From Nostoc sp. 'Peltigera membranacea cyanobiont' N6 (GTDB lineage Bacteria > Cyanobacteriota > Cyanobacteriia > Cyanobacteriales > Nostocaceae), in NCBI RefSeq assembly GCF_002949735.1, contig NZ_CP026681.1:6386501-6450500 (forward strand): 64,000 nucleotides of DNA, read 5' to 3'. Below are positions 45,003-52,509 of this stretch, one piece after another (within the stretch, counting starts at the first letter, position 1; each line of letters begins with the position of its first letter). The notes beneath the pieces were generated by a model. It was not told the origin of the DNA. It ran no database searches and was given only the letters and a program-made list of their open reading frames with translations. The translations under genes were made by a program, and so were the position numbers.

Positions 45003-45492
45003 CCTCAGCTAAAAATTTCCGATTGCGCTATGTATGTATAGATGCCACCTTGATGAACCGGATTTTTAAAGCTGAGTATTATTTATGTTGATGTTGTGTG
45101 AATTTACTCAGCGTTACTAGTAGTGTATCAATTTCAAATTGATAGTTAGACAATCTCGTAGTAAGGATTTTAGCCCTTGTTTTTTAAACACCAAAGTGCT
45201 TACTACAAACCATCAAAACTAGTTAGACAGACTACTAGCCGCAGAGACGTGATTTATAAATTATCGGTTCCACCCTTTTTTAGGTTAGGCATTGCCTACA
45301 AGATGGCTTCCTACTAACTTATGCAGATGCAACCCCAAAAAACAGGACAAAAAACCCACAGCACCCAAAAACATATCTTGGTAGCTGCATTCCCCGGATA
45401 AAATAATGAAGAGTGCCGAGTTTAAAATTCTGAGTAAAAAATTTTGCTCATTATTCAGCACTCAGTTACAAATGTTGCCTACTAGCTGACTC
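45003..45492. other. Intergenic gap upstream of tatC
   Basis: 490 bases between divergent genes. Besides the palindrome at 45126-45144 it has the repetitive strings TTAGGCATTGCCTAC and GCAGAGACGTGATTTATAAA. No gene is seen; the tatC promoter should be in the right half. Confidence 0.5.
45126..45144. promoter_or_regulatory. Palindrome TATCAATTT-C-AAATTGATA
   Basis: A perfect 9-bp inverted repeat around a single C, about 125 bases upstream of the small leftward gene and 350 bases upstream of tatC. Symmetry fits a dimeric regulator; none is assigned. Confidence 0.35.
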
Positions 45493-46287
45493 ATGCCGCC
45501 TTCACAAGACGTAGATACTATAAACGTTCCCAACATCGACCCAGAAGGATATGGCAACTCAGACACAGATCCTCTTGATGAGTTGCCAGGTGAAATCGAA
45601 ATGTCCCTTTTCGACCACCTAGAAGAGTTGCGACAGCGCATTTTCTATTCACTGATTGCCGTAGCGGTAGGTATTAGTGCCTGTTTCTTTGCCGTTAAGC
45701 CAATTGTCCAGCTACTTGAGGTTCCAGCCCAAGGAGTAAAATTTCTCCAACTTGCACCCGGAGAATATTTCTTTGTCTCCATCAAGGTTGCAGCTTACAC
45801 TGGCTTTGTACTTACTAGTCCTTTCATTCTTTACCAGATTATCCAATTTGTGCTTCCAGGATTGACTCGCCGCGAACGCCGTTTACTGGGGCCTGTGGTT
45901 TTGGGTTCGAGTGTGCTGTTTGGCGCTGGGTTAGTATTCGCCTATTTACTGCTTATCCCCGCAGCTTTGAAGTTTTTCATCAGCTACGGAGCAGATGTAG
46001 TCGAACAACTATGGTCAATTGATAAATATTTTGAATTTGTGCTGTTACTGCTATTCAGCACTGGTTTAGCATTTCAAATTCCCATCATCCAATTGTTGCT
46101 CGGTAATTTGAATATTGTCTCATCTGAACAGATGGTTTCTGGTTGGCGTTACGTGATTATGGGAGCAGTGGTTTTAGGAGCCGTGCTTACACCTTCTACT
46201 GACCCCCTAACTCAAAGTCTTTTAGCAGGAGCAGTTTTAGGGCTTTATTTCGGTGGTGTTGGACTGGTGAAGCTCACAGGGAAATAA
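45493..46287 (+). CDS. tatC: Sec-independent protein translocase TatC
   Basis: 264 residues. Core of the Tat translocon, which moves folded proteins such as the Rieske protein across the thylakoid and plasma membrane. An acidic N-terminal extension of about 35 residues precedes the family signature SLFDHLEELRQRIFYS. Six membrane helices are apparent, among them YSLIAVAVGISACFFAV, LLGPVVLGSSVLFGAGLVFAY and LLLFSTGLAFQIPIIQLLL. The conserved Glu of the receptor groove is in the HLEELR box, and the PSTDPLTQ loop is at the expected place near the end. It is fitting that petC, a known Tat substrate, lies 1 kb downstream. The start codon is supported by the typical length. Confidence 0.96.
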   Translation: MPPSQDVDTINVPNIDPEGYGNSDTDPLDELPGEIEMSLFDHLEELRQRIFYSLIAVAVGISACFFAVKPIVQLLEVPAQGVKFLQLAPGEYFFVSIKVAAYTGFVLTSPFILYQIIQFVLPGLTRRERRLLGPVVLGSSVLFGAGLVFAYLLLIPAALKFFISYGADVVEQLWSIDKYFEFVLLLLFSTGLAFQIPIIQLLLGNLNIVSSEQMVSGWRYVIMGAVVLGAVLTPSTDPLTQSLLAGAVLGLYFGGVGLVKLTGK

Positions 46288-46344
46288 GTAGGTCGGCGTA
46301 AATAATTATCGTTTGGATAAGGCAGGTAGGAGGGAGAAAAGGGT

Positions 46345-46692
46345 TTGAGCTTTGACCAAATTTTTATCAGCTATAGTGATTTTGAAAAAATCGAAATACA
46401 TGTTGGCAAAGTCATCAAAGTTGAAGAGTTTCCTAATGCAAAAAAACCAGCTTATAAATTGTGGATAGATTTTGGCGATTTGGGCATTAAAAAATCTAGT
46501 GCCCAAATAACTAAACTTTATGACCAAGAGAAATTAATCAACAGATTAATATTAGCTGTTACTAACTTTCCACCTCGTCAAATAGCCAATTTTATCTCGG
46601 AAGTTTTAGTCCTGGGAGTCGTTTTAGACGATGGAGAAGTTGTATTAATTCAGCCAGATAGAGATGTAGCGGTGGGGAAAAGAGTTATTTAG
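46345..46692 (+). CDS. CsaA-like tRNA-binding protein
   Basis: 115 residues forming a single OB-fold tRNA-binding domain. Signatures: FEKIEIHVGKVIKVEEFPNA, KLWIDFGDLGIKKSSAQIT, LAVTNFPPRQIANFISEVLV and the end VALIQPD-like VLIQPDRDVAVGKRVI. CsaA is described as a chaperone acting on pre-secretory proteins and as a tRNA-binding dimer. Start is TTG at 46345, supported by an AGGAGG Shine-Dalgarno at 46328-46333; no ATG gives the conserved front. It lies 57 bases after tatC, so a shared transcript with an export theme is possible. Confidence 0.88.
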   Translation: MSFDQIFISYSDFEKIEIHVGKVIKVEEFPNAKKPAYKLWIDFGDLGIKKSSAQITKLYDQEKLINRLILAVTNFPPRQIANFISEVLVLGVVLDDGEVVLIQPDRDVAVGKRVI

Positions 46693-46769
46693 CACATTAT
46701 GGTATTTTTGGATAAAAGTACTGTAAATACTTCAGAAATTTAATTTATTAACATTAATGCAAGAGTAGG

Positions 46770-47078
46770 TCATAATATCCATTCCGAAGAGCGTTCGCCC
46801 AAATCGAGAGGAATGCTAACAGCTTTACCGAGCCGGGGGCGATCGCGTGTTTGAGTAATGAATGTTTGTACCTGTATTGACCCACCCAAGGCATGAAGAT
46901 AATTAGCAATGCTGTCAAGATGCTCTTGGTACTCCGCCTCAGTCAAGGGAAAAGAAGCTTGCTCCACGTATTTCCACATGACTTGCAAAAATATCTTTCC
47001 CTGTGCCCGCCGGAACTGGACATCATAAGAATATCCCCACTTATCAAGCAACATCTGACGTAATTCCTGTCCTGTCAT
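46770..47078 (-). CDS. DUF3067 family protein
   Basis: 102 residues from the ATG at 47078; a TTG at 47090 would add four residues and is less likely. The sequence MTGQELRQMLLDKWGYSYDV, FLQVMWKYVEQASFPLTEAE, YLHALGGSIQVQTFI and RLGKAVSIPLDLG matches my memory of DUF3067, a small soluble protein found in cyanobacteria and plastid-bearing plants. It is often placed beside petC, as here (divergent, 229 bases). In plants a homologue has been tied to b6f/photosystem assembly, but I cannot confirm that from sequence. Confidence 0.85.
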   Translation of the reverse strand: MTGQELRQMLLDKWGYSYDVQFRRAQGKIFLQVMWKYVEQASFPLTEAEYQEHLDSIANYLHALGGSIQVQTFITQTRDRPRLGKAVSIPLDLGERSSEWIL

Positions 47079-47307
47079 AGCTTTTCTCAATCAGATTTTA
47101 CATTTAGTTATGATGTTAAGTTCCGTGACTCCAGTATGATAAGGATATAAAGAAATGTAATGCTAACAGAAAAGATGCTTGATATATCTTGGAACAAAGA
47201 AGTATGGCATCCTTGCGAGCGCTAGCATTTCGACTTAGACAAGAGTTCCTCAAGTACAAGTACTTTTGTCAAAATGCTTAACAAAATACACAAAGAGCGC
47301 GTAGATT

Positions 47308-47847
47308 ATGGCTCAATTTTCTGAATCAGCAGACGTGCCCGATATGGGTCGTCGTCAGTTCATGAATCTGCTCACTTTTGGGACTGTCACTGGAGTAGCT
47401 CTGGGTGCATTGTATCCCGTTGTCAACTACTTTATTCCACCGGCTGCGGGTGGTGCAGGTGGCGGTGTAACAGCAAAAGATGAGCTAGGTAACAATGTTA
47501 GCGTCGCAAAATTTCTAGAAAACCGGAATGCAGGCGATCGCAACCTAGTCCAAGGACTTAAGGGAGATCCTACCTATATTGTGGTAGACAGCAAAGAGGC
47601 GATCAAAGATTACGGCATTAACGCCATCTGCACCCACTTAGGTTGTGTTGTCCCCTGGAACGTTGCCGAGAACAAATTTAAATGTCCTTGTCATGGTTCC
47701 CAGTATGACGAAACTGGTAAGGTTGTTCGGGGTCCTGCGCCTCTGTCTCTGCCTTTGGCCCATGCCAATGTAAGCGACGACAAAATCGTTTTGACCCCTT
47801 GGACTGAAACCGACTTCCGCACCGGTGATGCACCTTGGTGGGGTTAA
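47308..47847 (+). CDS. petC: Cytochrome b6f Rieske iron-sulfur protein
   Basis: 179 residues. Carries electrons from plastoquinol to cytochrome f. The twin-arginine-type front DMGRRQFMNLLTFGTVTGVA serves as uncleaved Tat signal and membrane anchor. A flexible Gly/Ala hinge (AAGGAGGGV) follows. The [2Fe-2S] ligands are in CTHLGC (108-113) and CPCHGS (126-131): two Cys and two His, all intact, with the disulfide Cys pair. Length is the cyanobacterial norm. It is followed 107 bases later by petA, the usual petCA operon. Confidence 0.97.
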   Translation: MAQFSESADVPDMGRRQFMNLLTFGTVTGVALGALYPVVNYFIPPAAGGAGGGVTAKDELGNNVSVAKFLENRNAGDRNLVQGLKGDPTYIVVDSKEAIKDYGINAICTHLGCVVPWNVAENKFKCPCHGSQYDETGKVVRGPAPLSLPLAHANVSDDKIVLTPWTETDFRTGDAPWWG

Positions 47848-47891
47848 TAATTTTGTCCTTAGTCCTTAGTCACTCGTCCTTTGTTCAGGGC

Positions 47892-47930
47892 TTAATGACT
47901 AATGACTAATGACCAATGACTAATGACTAA
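47892..47930 (+). repeat. Heptamer tandem repeat (TAATGAC) between petC and petA
   Basis: Five units of TAATGAC/CAATGAC in tandem fill part of the 107-base space between the two cytochrome b6f genes. It belongs to the short tandem heptamer class of Nostocales. Confidence 0.9.
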
Positions 47931-47954
47931 ATTCAATCGTTGCCCTTACTAGAG

Positions 47955-48956
47955 ATGAGAAATGTTTTCTTAAGAGCGAGGTTAACTCGCAGTGCTAGAG
48001 CGATCGTCAAAACATTGCTCATTGCGATCGCTACCGTAACATTTTACTTGACCAGCGATCTAGCCCTTCCCCAATCAGCTGCTGCTTATCCTTTTTGGGC
48101 ACAGCAAACCTATCCCGAAACCCCCCGCGAACCAACCGGGCGGATTGTTTGTGCCAACTGTCACTTAGCAGCCAAGCCAACAGAAGTGGAAGTTCCGCAA
48201 TCGGTGCTACCTGACACTGTATTCAAAGCCGTGGTGAAAATCCCTTACGATCTTAGCGCCCAGCAAGTTGGTGCCGATGGTTCTAAGGTTGGCTTGAACG
48301 TCGGTGCTGTACTGATGCTACCTGAAGGCTTTAAGATTGCTCCCGAAGACCGGATTTCCGAGGAACTTAAAGAAGAAATTGGCGACACAACCTTCCAACC
48401 CTACAGCGAAGACAAAGAAAATGTCGTCATCGTCGGCCCTTTACCTGGTGAACAGTATCAGGAAATCATCTTCCCAGTTCTTTCTCCCAACCCCGCAACC
48501 GACAAAAACATCCACTTCGGTAAATATTCAGTTCACGTAGGTGGTAATCGGGGACGCGGACAAGTTTATCCGACTGGCGAAAAGAGCAACAACGCTGTTT
48601 ACAACGCTTCCGCTACTGGCACAATTACCAAGATTGCCAAAGAGGAAGATGGAGATGGTAACGTCAAATATCTAGTTAACATCCAACCTGAATCTGGTGA
48701 TGTTGTCGTTGATACAGTTCCTTTAGGGCCAGACTTGCTTGTTTCTGAAGGGCAAGCAGTTAAGACTGGTGATGCTTTGACTAGCAACCCCAACGTTGGC
48801 GGATTTGGTCAAATAGATGCAGAAATCGTACTGCAAGATTCCTCTAGAGTCAAATGGATGATTGCATTCACCGCTCTTGTAATGTTGGCTCAAGTTATGC
48901 TTGTGCTGAAGAAGAAGCAGGTTGAGAAAGTTCAAGCTGCTGAAATGAATTTCTAA
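47955..48956 (+). CDS. petA: Cytochrome f
   Basis: 333 residues from ATG 47955 (a TTG 15 bases upstream is open but the MRNVFL start matches relatives). The signal peptide runs to residue 44 and mature protein begins at Tyr45 (YPFWAQQTYPET), whose amino group is the sixth heme ligand. Heme c is attached at CANCH (66-70). Two domains follow, with the luminal large domain (VPQSVLPDTVFKAVVKIPYD) and a small domain, then the C-terminal membrane helix (WMIAFTALVMLAQVMLVL) and KKKQVEKVQAAEMNF. Accepts electrons from PetC and passes them to plastocyanin or cytochrome c6. Terminator-like hairpin follows 26 bases after the stop. Confidence 0.98.
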   Translation: MRNVFLRARLTRSARAIVKTLLIAIATVTFYLTSDLALPQSAAAYPFWAQQTYPETPREPTGRIVCANCHLAAKPTEVEVPQSVLPDTVFKAVVKIPYDLSAQQVGADGSKVGLNVGAVLMLPEGFKIAPEDRISEELKEEIGDTTFQPYSEDKENVVIVGPLPGEQYQEIIFPVLSPNPATDKNIHFGKYSVHVGGNRGRGQVYPTGEKSNNAVYNASATGTITKIAKEEDGDGNVKYLVNIQPESGDVVVDTVPLGPDLLVSEGQAVKTGDALTSNPNVGGFGQIDAEIVLQDSSRVKWMIAFTALVMLAQVMLVLKKKQVEKVQAAEMNF

Positions 48957-48982
48957 ATTCTTTGCTAAATCATTATTTGTAG

Positions 48983-49007
48983 GACAGGCATCTTGCCTGT
49001 CTTTTTT
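48983..49007 (+). terminator. Rho-independent terminator of petCA
   Basis: Stem GACAGGC / GCCTGTC with a five-base loop ATCTT followed by a six-T run. It sits 26 bases after the petA stop and is a textbook intrinsic terminator. Confidence 0.92.
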
Positions 49008-49210
49008 AATGTTAGTTACACGAAACCTGGAAATTTGGGGCTTAACTGTTAGTAAAGTTTGAGCGTAAATGCTTTTAAAGCACAAACAAAATACATCTTT
49101 CTCAAAAAGGATTTATGGAAGAATAAGTGTTTATAAAAAAATCTCTTGATAAGTAATGTACTAGTTTGGAACATCAATCTAATCTTTACTCATTATGAAA
49201 AGCGGCCGAG

Positions 49211-49792
49211 CTATCTCTGACTCATGGTTTCAAAATCATCAGAACGCAAATACTTGATAGCAAATTTGGTAATAAATAGATACCAACCTTTATCAGTTAA
49301 TGAATGTTTTCGAGAAACGCTACCTTCTTCAATTCGTTTTTCAATCCGTTGGCGAGGTAATGTCATTGGATGACTGAAATCAACAACCCATTCATCTCCT
49401 GTAAGGCACTCACCCAGGAAAAGAAAGTCAAAAACAGTATTTTTAGGTATATCTTTGTAAGCACTTAATTGCTTCAAATCAGTTAACATGAGGCATGGGC
49501 AAAGAACAATGTTCTCTTTCCTATCTAAATCACATGTACTATTCATGATCATACCAGGAGCCTCAAAAAAAACTGGTTCTCCTTCTTCAGACCAATCAAT
49601 AAAAGGAATCGGTTCAAGAATGTCTCCCTGCGCCCAAAGTCGCAGAGGATTTCTGATCATTTGAATTACACCGATCTCCTCAGCATAGAATTGCCTAAGA
49701 GACTGTTCAGGCTCTCCAAGAGCAGAGCCTGGTAGTATTGAGAACGCTTCATTGAAAAGTTTAATTAGGTCTCCAATTGAAATACCAGCCAT
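49211..49792 (-). CDS. Hypothetical protein of the TIGR04255 cassette
   Basis: 193 residues, soluble, with no membrane segment. Conserved-looking blocks: IRNPLRLWAQGDILEPIPFI, MIMNSTCDLDRKENIVLCPC, FLFLGECLTGDEWVVDFSHP and PRQRIEKRIEEGSVSRKHSL. The short Cys-Asp-Leu box followed by hydrophobic VLCPCLML resembles a motif seen in several uncharacterised accessory proteins, but I cannot assign a fold. It is the third gene of a leftward operon, starting only four bases after the stop of the 124-residue gene; the tight spacing implies co-expression. Function unknown. Confidence 0.7.
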   Translation of the reverse strand: MAGISIGDLIKLFNEAFSILPGSALGEPEQSLRQFYAEEIGVIQMIRNPLRLWAQGDILEPIPFIDWSEEGEPVFFEAPGMIMNSTCDLDRKENIVLCPCLMLTDLKQLSAYKDIPKNTVFDFLFLGECLTGDEWVVDFSHPMTLPRQRIEKRIEEGSVSRKHSLTDKGWYLFITKFAIKYLRSDDFETMSQR

Positions 49793-49796
49793 GTTT

Positions 49797-50171
49797 CTAG
49801 AAACGTGGAATTCCAGGTTGTGATTTGGATAGGATAACCTTCCTTAAAAGTTGTGCATCCTCACGCGACAAGGATTTACTTCTTGTTTGAAGCTCTGTGC
49901 TGAAAGTGGCGATAGCATCTTGGGATGAGCGTCGTGTTCTACGAAGAGATTGTACACCTAGATTAGTTGAAACCGCCGATCCAATAGAAATTGGTTGAGA
50001 AGGTAAGGTTGAGGCTGAAGTCATAATAGTGGCAGCAATCATCACTCCAGTTAGCTGAAAAGATAAGTTGTTGTATGCGTCTACAAAAACTTTACTTCCT
50101 GAGGGGGAATATTTTTCTGTAGAAGCTGACACTGAGTTAGTAATTAAGTTGTTATCTGTATAAATGCTCAT
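49797..50171 (-). CDS. Hypothetical protein of the TIGR04255 cassette (middle gene)
   Basis: 124 residues, Ser/Thr-rich. A moderately hydrophobic stretch (LSFQLTGVMIAATIMTSAST) lies about residues 36-55, too polar to be a sure membrane helix. The second half is basic (SLRRTRRSSQDA, LQTRSKSLSREDAQLLRKVI). No family is recognised. Its ATG overlaps the stop of the TIGR04255 gene by four bases (50168-50171), so it is translated together with it. Confidence 0.68.
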   Translation of the reverse strand: MSIYTDNNLITNSVSASTEKYSPSGSKVFVDAYNNLSFQLTGVMIAATIMTSASTLPSQPISIGSAVSTNLGVQSLRRTRRSSQDAIATFSTELQTRSKSLSREDAQLLRKVILSKSQPGIPRF

Positions 50172-50860
50172 ATTCTTACTCCCTTTTGATTTTCAGAAAT
50201 TAGGATTTGGAAGTTATCCCATATAACATCATGTGCTTTGTCAGTCCAATCTAAAATCATTTCGATATCCCAAGATTTTTGAGGGGAATTCAAAGATATA
50301 TCTATATCTAGTATCAAATCTTTTGGCTCAACTGGAAACTGTACATTGATACTTAAAAGATTACCCTCATTATCAAGTTTATTAATTTCTCGAAGCTGAA
50401 GAAGTTGTGTTTTGGAAATATCAGTATTTTGAAACGGAAGGTTAATATTCAAAACTGAGGGTGGATAGTCAACATTAGAAAACCTATTTATATAACGAAG
50501 CCCTAACCTAGTAAGAGTTGATAGACTAACAAATTTTTCAGTAGCAGTTAAAATTTTCCTAATATTTTCAAGGAAGTTGATAAAGCCTTTATAGGCAACA
50601 GAATTAACACTTAGTACATCAGTGCCAGTTTGAAACAGAAGCGATTCATCTGGGGATATAAAACGGTGTTTCACTAACCCTGCCAGTTCAACAATTTCAG
50701 GAATATCAGCCGCCTGAAGCTTTTGAGTAGTTGGAAACTCCTGTTGCTGAGACATTGCCATGCCTCCAGCAAACAGCGCATAATCACTTACAGTTGGAAA
50801 CCGGATTTCAAAAACCGCTTCCTGTAAGGGAGGATTACGCCAAGGCTCATGATTCTTCAC
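50168..50860 (-). CDS. TIGR04255 family protein
   Basis: 230 residues. The start NPPLQEAVFEIRFPTVSDYA and the block LTRLGLRYINRF are hallmarks of the TIGR04255 family, a group of patchily distributed proteins of unknown function. The tail WDIEMILDWTDKAHDVIWDN is also typical. No catalytic residues are known. First gene of a three-gene leftward operon (TIGR04255, 124-residue, 193-residue) with a four-base overlap to the next. Accessory location between petA and a decayed cupin gene supports a mobile cassette. Confidence 0.85.
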   Translation of the reverse strand: MKNHEPWRNPPLQEAVFEIRFPTVSDYALFAGGMAMSQQQEFPTTQKLQAADIPEIVELAGLVKHRFISPDESLLFQTGTDVLSVNSVAYKGFINFLENIRKILTATEKFVSLSTLTRLGLRYINRFSNVDYPPSVLNINLPFQNTDISKTQLLQLREINKLDNEGNLLSINVQFPVEPKDLILDIDISLNSPQKSWDIEMILDWTDKAHDVIWDNFQILISENQKGVRI

Positions 50861-50934
50861 AATCTTTAACCACTGTAACGAAGACTAGGAGTTTATAGTT
50901 CTAGCTTATTCTATTTGCAGGGGTTTTTAGCCAA

Positions 50935-51276
50935 TGCCACTACTAAATTTGCAAAGCGTAGAGATTAAGAACTTTTGAGGTGAGACATTATCACCAGCGA
51001 TGTCTACGACGGGCTACGACTACGCACCAGTTTTTCTTTATCTTATCTGGAAAGGCAACCTTAGAAATCGATGGTTCCCGCCAAGTACTTTCTCAACACG
51101 AAGGTGTAGAAGTTCCGCCTAATGTTCCTCATCAGATACTCAATGAAAGCGATGCCTATGGCTGGCTACGCCTACGCGATTTAGAATTCCTCGTGATTTC
51201 CCAACCTCCCAGTCATGGCGATCGCATTTTGAGCGATCGCATTTTGAGCGATAGTATTGAATCTAGCCCTAGTTGA
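50935..51276 (+). pseudogene. Decayed cupin-domain gene
   Basis: The frame from GTG 50980 reads EVRHYHQR, then a 10-residue insert (CLRRATTTH), then the cupin core HQFFFILSGKATLEIDG and GVEVPPNVPHQILNESD, then LEFLVISQPPSHGDRI. Normal relatives have roughly 40 more residues before the HYHQ motif. A candidate N-terminal piece (MPLLNLQSVEIKNF from 50935) is in another frame and ends at a TGA, consistent with a one-base shift. Two repeat-like insertions interrupt it: CTACGACGGGCTACGACTAC and GGCTGGCTACGCCTACGC, and tandem GCGATCGCATTTTGA copies close the 3' end. A shortened metal-binding cupin could still be made. Confidence 0.65.
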
Positions 51277-51291
51277 GTTGAGATACTACCC

Positions 51292-51999
51292 ATGACAGCC
51301 TCAGTAGAGTATATCCCCGTTATCCCGATTGAGTACCCAGATGAGGACGGTAAGGCAATGGCTGAAGGTGATTTACAGCGTAAGTGTCTCGTATACGCTA
51401 CCACTGTGCTGGAAATTTATTTTCAAAATCACCCAGATATATATGTCGCTGGTAATTTATTTATTTACTACGAAAAAGGTTATCCAGAATCAGTTGTCGC
51501 CCCAGATGTATTTGTGGTGTTTGGAGTGGAAAACAGAGACAGACGATCTTACAAAACCTGGGAAGAAAATAATCAAACCCCAGATTTTGTCCTAGAGATT
51601 ACCTCAAAAAGTACCCGCAGCAAAGACCAAGGCGCAAAGAAAGGAATTTACGCCTTTTTGGGAGTGCGTGAATATTTCCAATATGACCCTACAGGCGATT
51701 ATCTCAATCCCCAACTCCAGGGTTTACAATTAGTTGACGGTAATTATTTTCCGGTAGCAACTAATACTTTGCCAGATGGTACAGTATCCCTACCGAGTGA
51801 AGTTTTGGGGTTAGAGTTACGCCTAGAAGCAAGAAAACTGCGTTTTTACAATCCAGCTACGGAGCAAACACTCCTAACTCATGAAGAGGAAGCAGTTGCA
51901 CGACAAGCCGCAGAAGAGGCTCGACAGCAAACAGAACAAAAAGCGCAAAGATTAGCTGCTAAACTCCGAGAATTAAATATCGATCCAGATAGCCTTTAG
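51292..51999 (+). CDS. Uma2 family protein (DUF820)
   Basis: 235 residues. PD-(D/E)XK-type motifs: APDVFVVFGV (Asp), DFVLEITSKSTRSKDQGAKK (Glu and Lys region) and GVREYFQYDP. The front VIPIEYPDEDGKAMAEGDLQ and the helical, Gln/Ala-rich C-terminus (RQAAEEARQQTEQKAQRLAA) ending KLRELNIDPDSL are typical of this cyanobacterial subgroup. It starts 16 bases after the decayed cupin gene on the same strand. Function unknown, with a nuclease fold. Confidence 0.9.
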   Translation: MTASVEYIPVIPIEYPDEDGKAMAEGDLQRKCLVYATTVLEIYFQNHPDIYVAGNLFIYYEKGYPESVVAPDVFVVFGVENRDRRSYKTWEENNQTPDFVLEITSKSTRSKDQGAKKGIYAFLGVREYFQYDPTGDYLNPQLQGLQLVDGNYFPVATNTLPDGTVSLPSEVLGLELRLEARKLRFYNPATEQTLLTHEEEAVARQAAEEARQQTEQKAQRLAAKLRELNIDPDSL

Positions 52000-52081
52000 C
52001 TAAATCCGGCAGTCTTAATAAAACAATAGGGTGAGTATGATTTACTCACCCTAATTATGCTTAGTGAATTAGACAATAATC

Positions 52082-52279
52082 TTAAAGCTCTCCGTTAATC
52101 TTACGCCTGATGATTTCCATCTGGGCTTGCATATCAGCTTCGGTAACAGGCATAGGATAGCCTTTAGAGTTCGGATCGCGTTTGCTCATCAAAAAACGTA
52201 GAGCTTCAATATCTTCGCGGTTTTCCACGACATAAGTTCTCAACTCTGTAAAACTCATTTGCTCATAATTCGGGTTCAT
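52082..52279 (-). CDS. DUF6887 family protein
   Basis: 65 residues from the ATG at 52279 (MNPNYEQMSFTELRTYVVEN). The block MSFTELRTYVVENREDIEAL followed by KRDPNSKGYPMPVTEADMQA is what I recall of DUF6887, a small cyanobacterial protein nearly always paired with DUF6888, as here, where the two overlap by 17 bases. The pair has the look of a small two-gene module (toxin-antitoxin-like in size), but no activity is known. It is the downstream member. Confidence 0.78.
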   Translation of the reverse strand: MNPNYEQMSFTELRTYVVENREDIEALRFLMSKRDPNSKGYPMPVTEADMQAQMEIIRRKINGEL

Positions 52280-52448
52280 TGACAAAATCCCAAATACCAT
52301 TACTGAAAACGATGACTTGAAGTTCATCTCCAGCCAGGATGTAAACCTGTCCGGTTTTGTCGTCAAATCGAAATAAGCGGATGTCTTTGTAAAGATTTGA
52401 CAGCATTTGACAAACCCTTATACAGGCTAAGGCTTACTCTGTTGTTGG
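52263..52448 (-). pseudogene. DUF6888 family gene with nonsense codon
   Basis: In one frame the minus strand reads PTTE, then TAA at 52436-52434, then ALACIRVCQMLSNLYKDIRL, LFRFDDKTGQVYILAGDELQ and VIVFSNGIWDFVNEPEL to the stop at 52263. Relatives start MPTTEQALTCVRVCQ, so a CAA glutamine has become TAA and the ATG appears to have become TTA. An internal ATG at 52406 still allows a 47-residue product lacking the first 18 or so residues. It overlaps the DUF6887 gene by 17 bases. Confidence 0.72.
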
Positions 52449-52509
52449 TAAAATAAACGCTCCTCACTACTAAATATAGGGTAGGCAATGCCCACCCTAC
52501 TGTTGTTGA

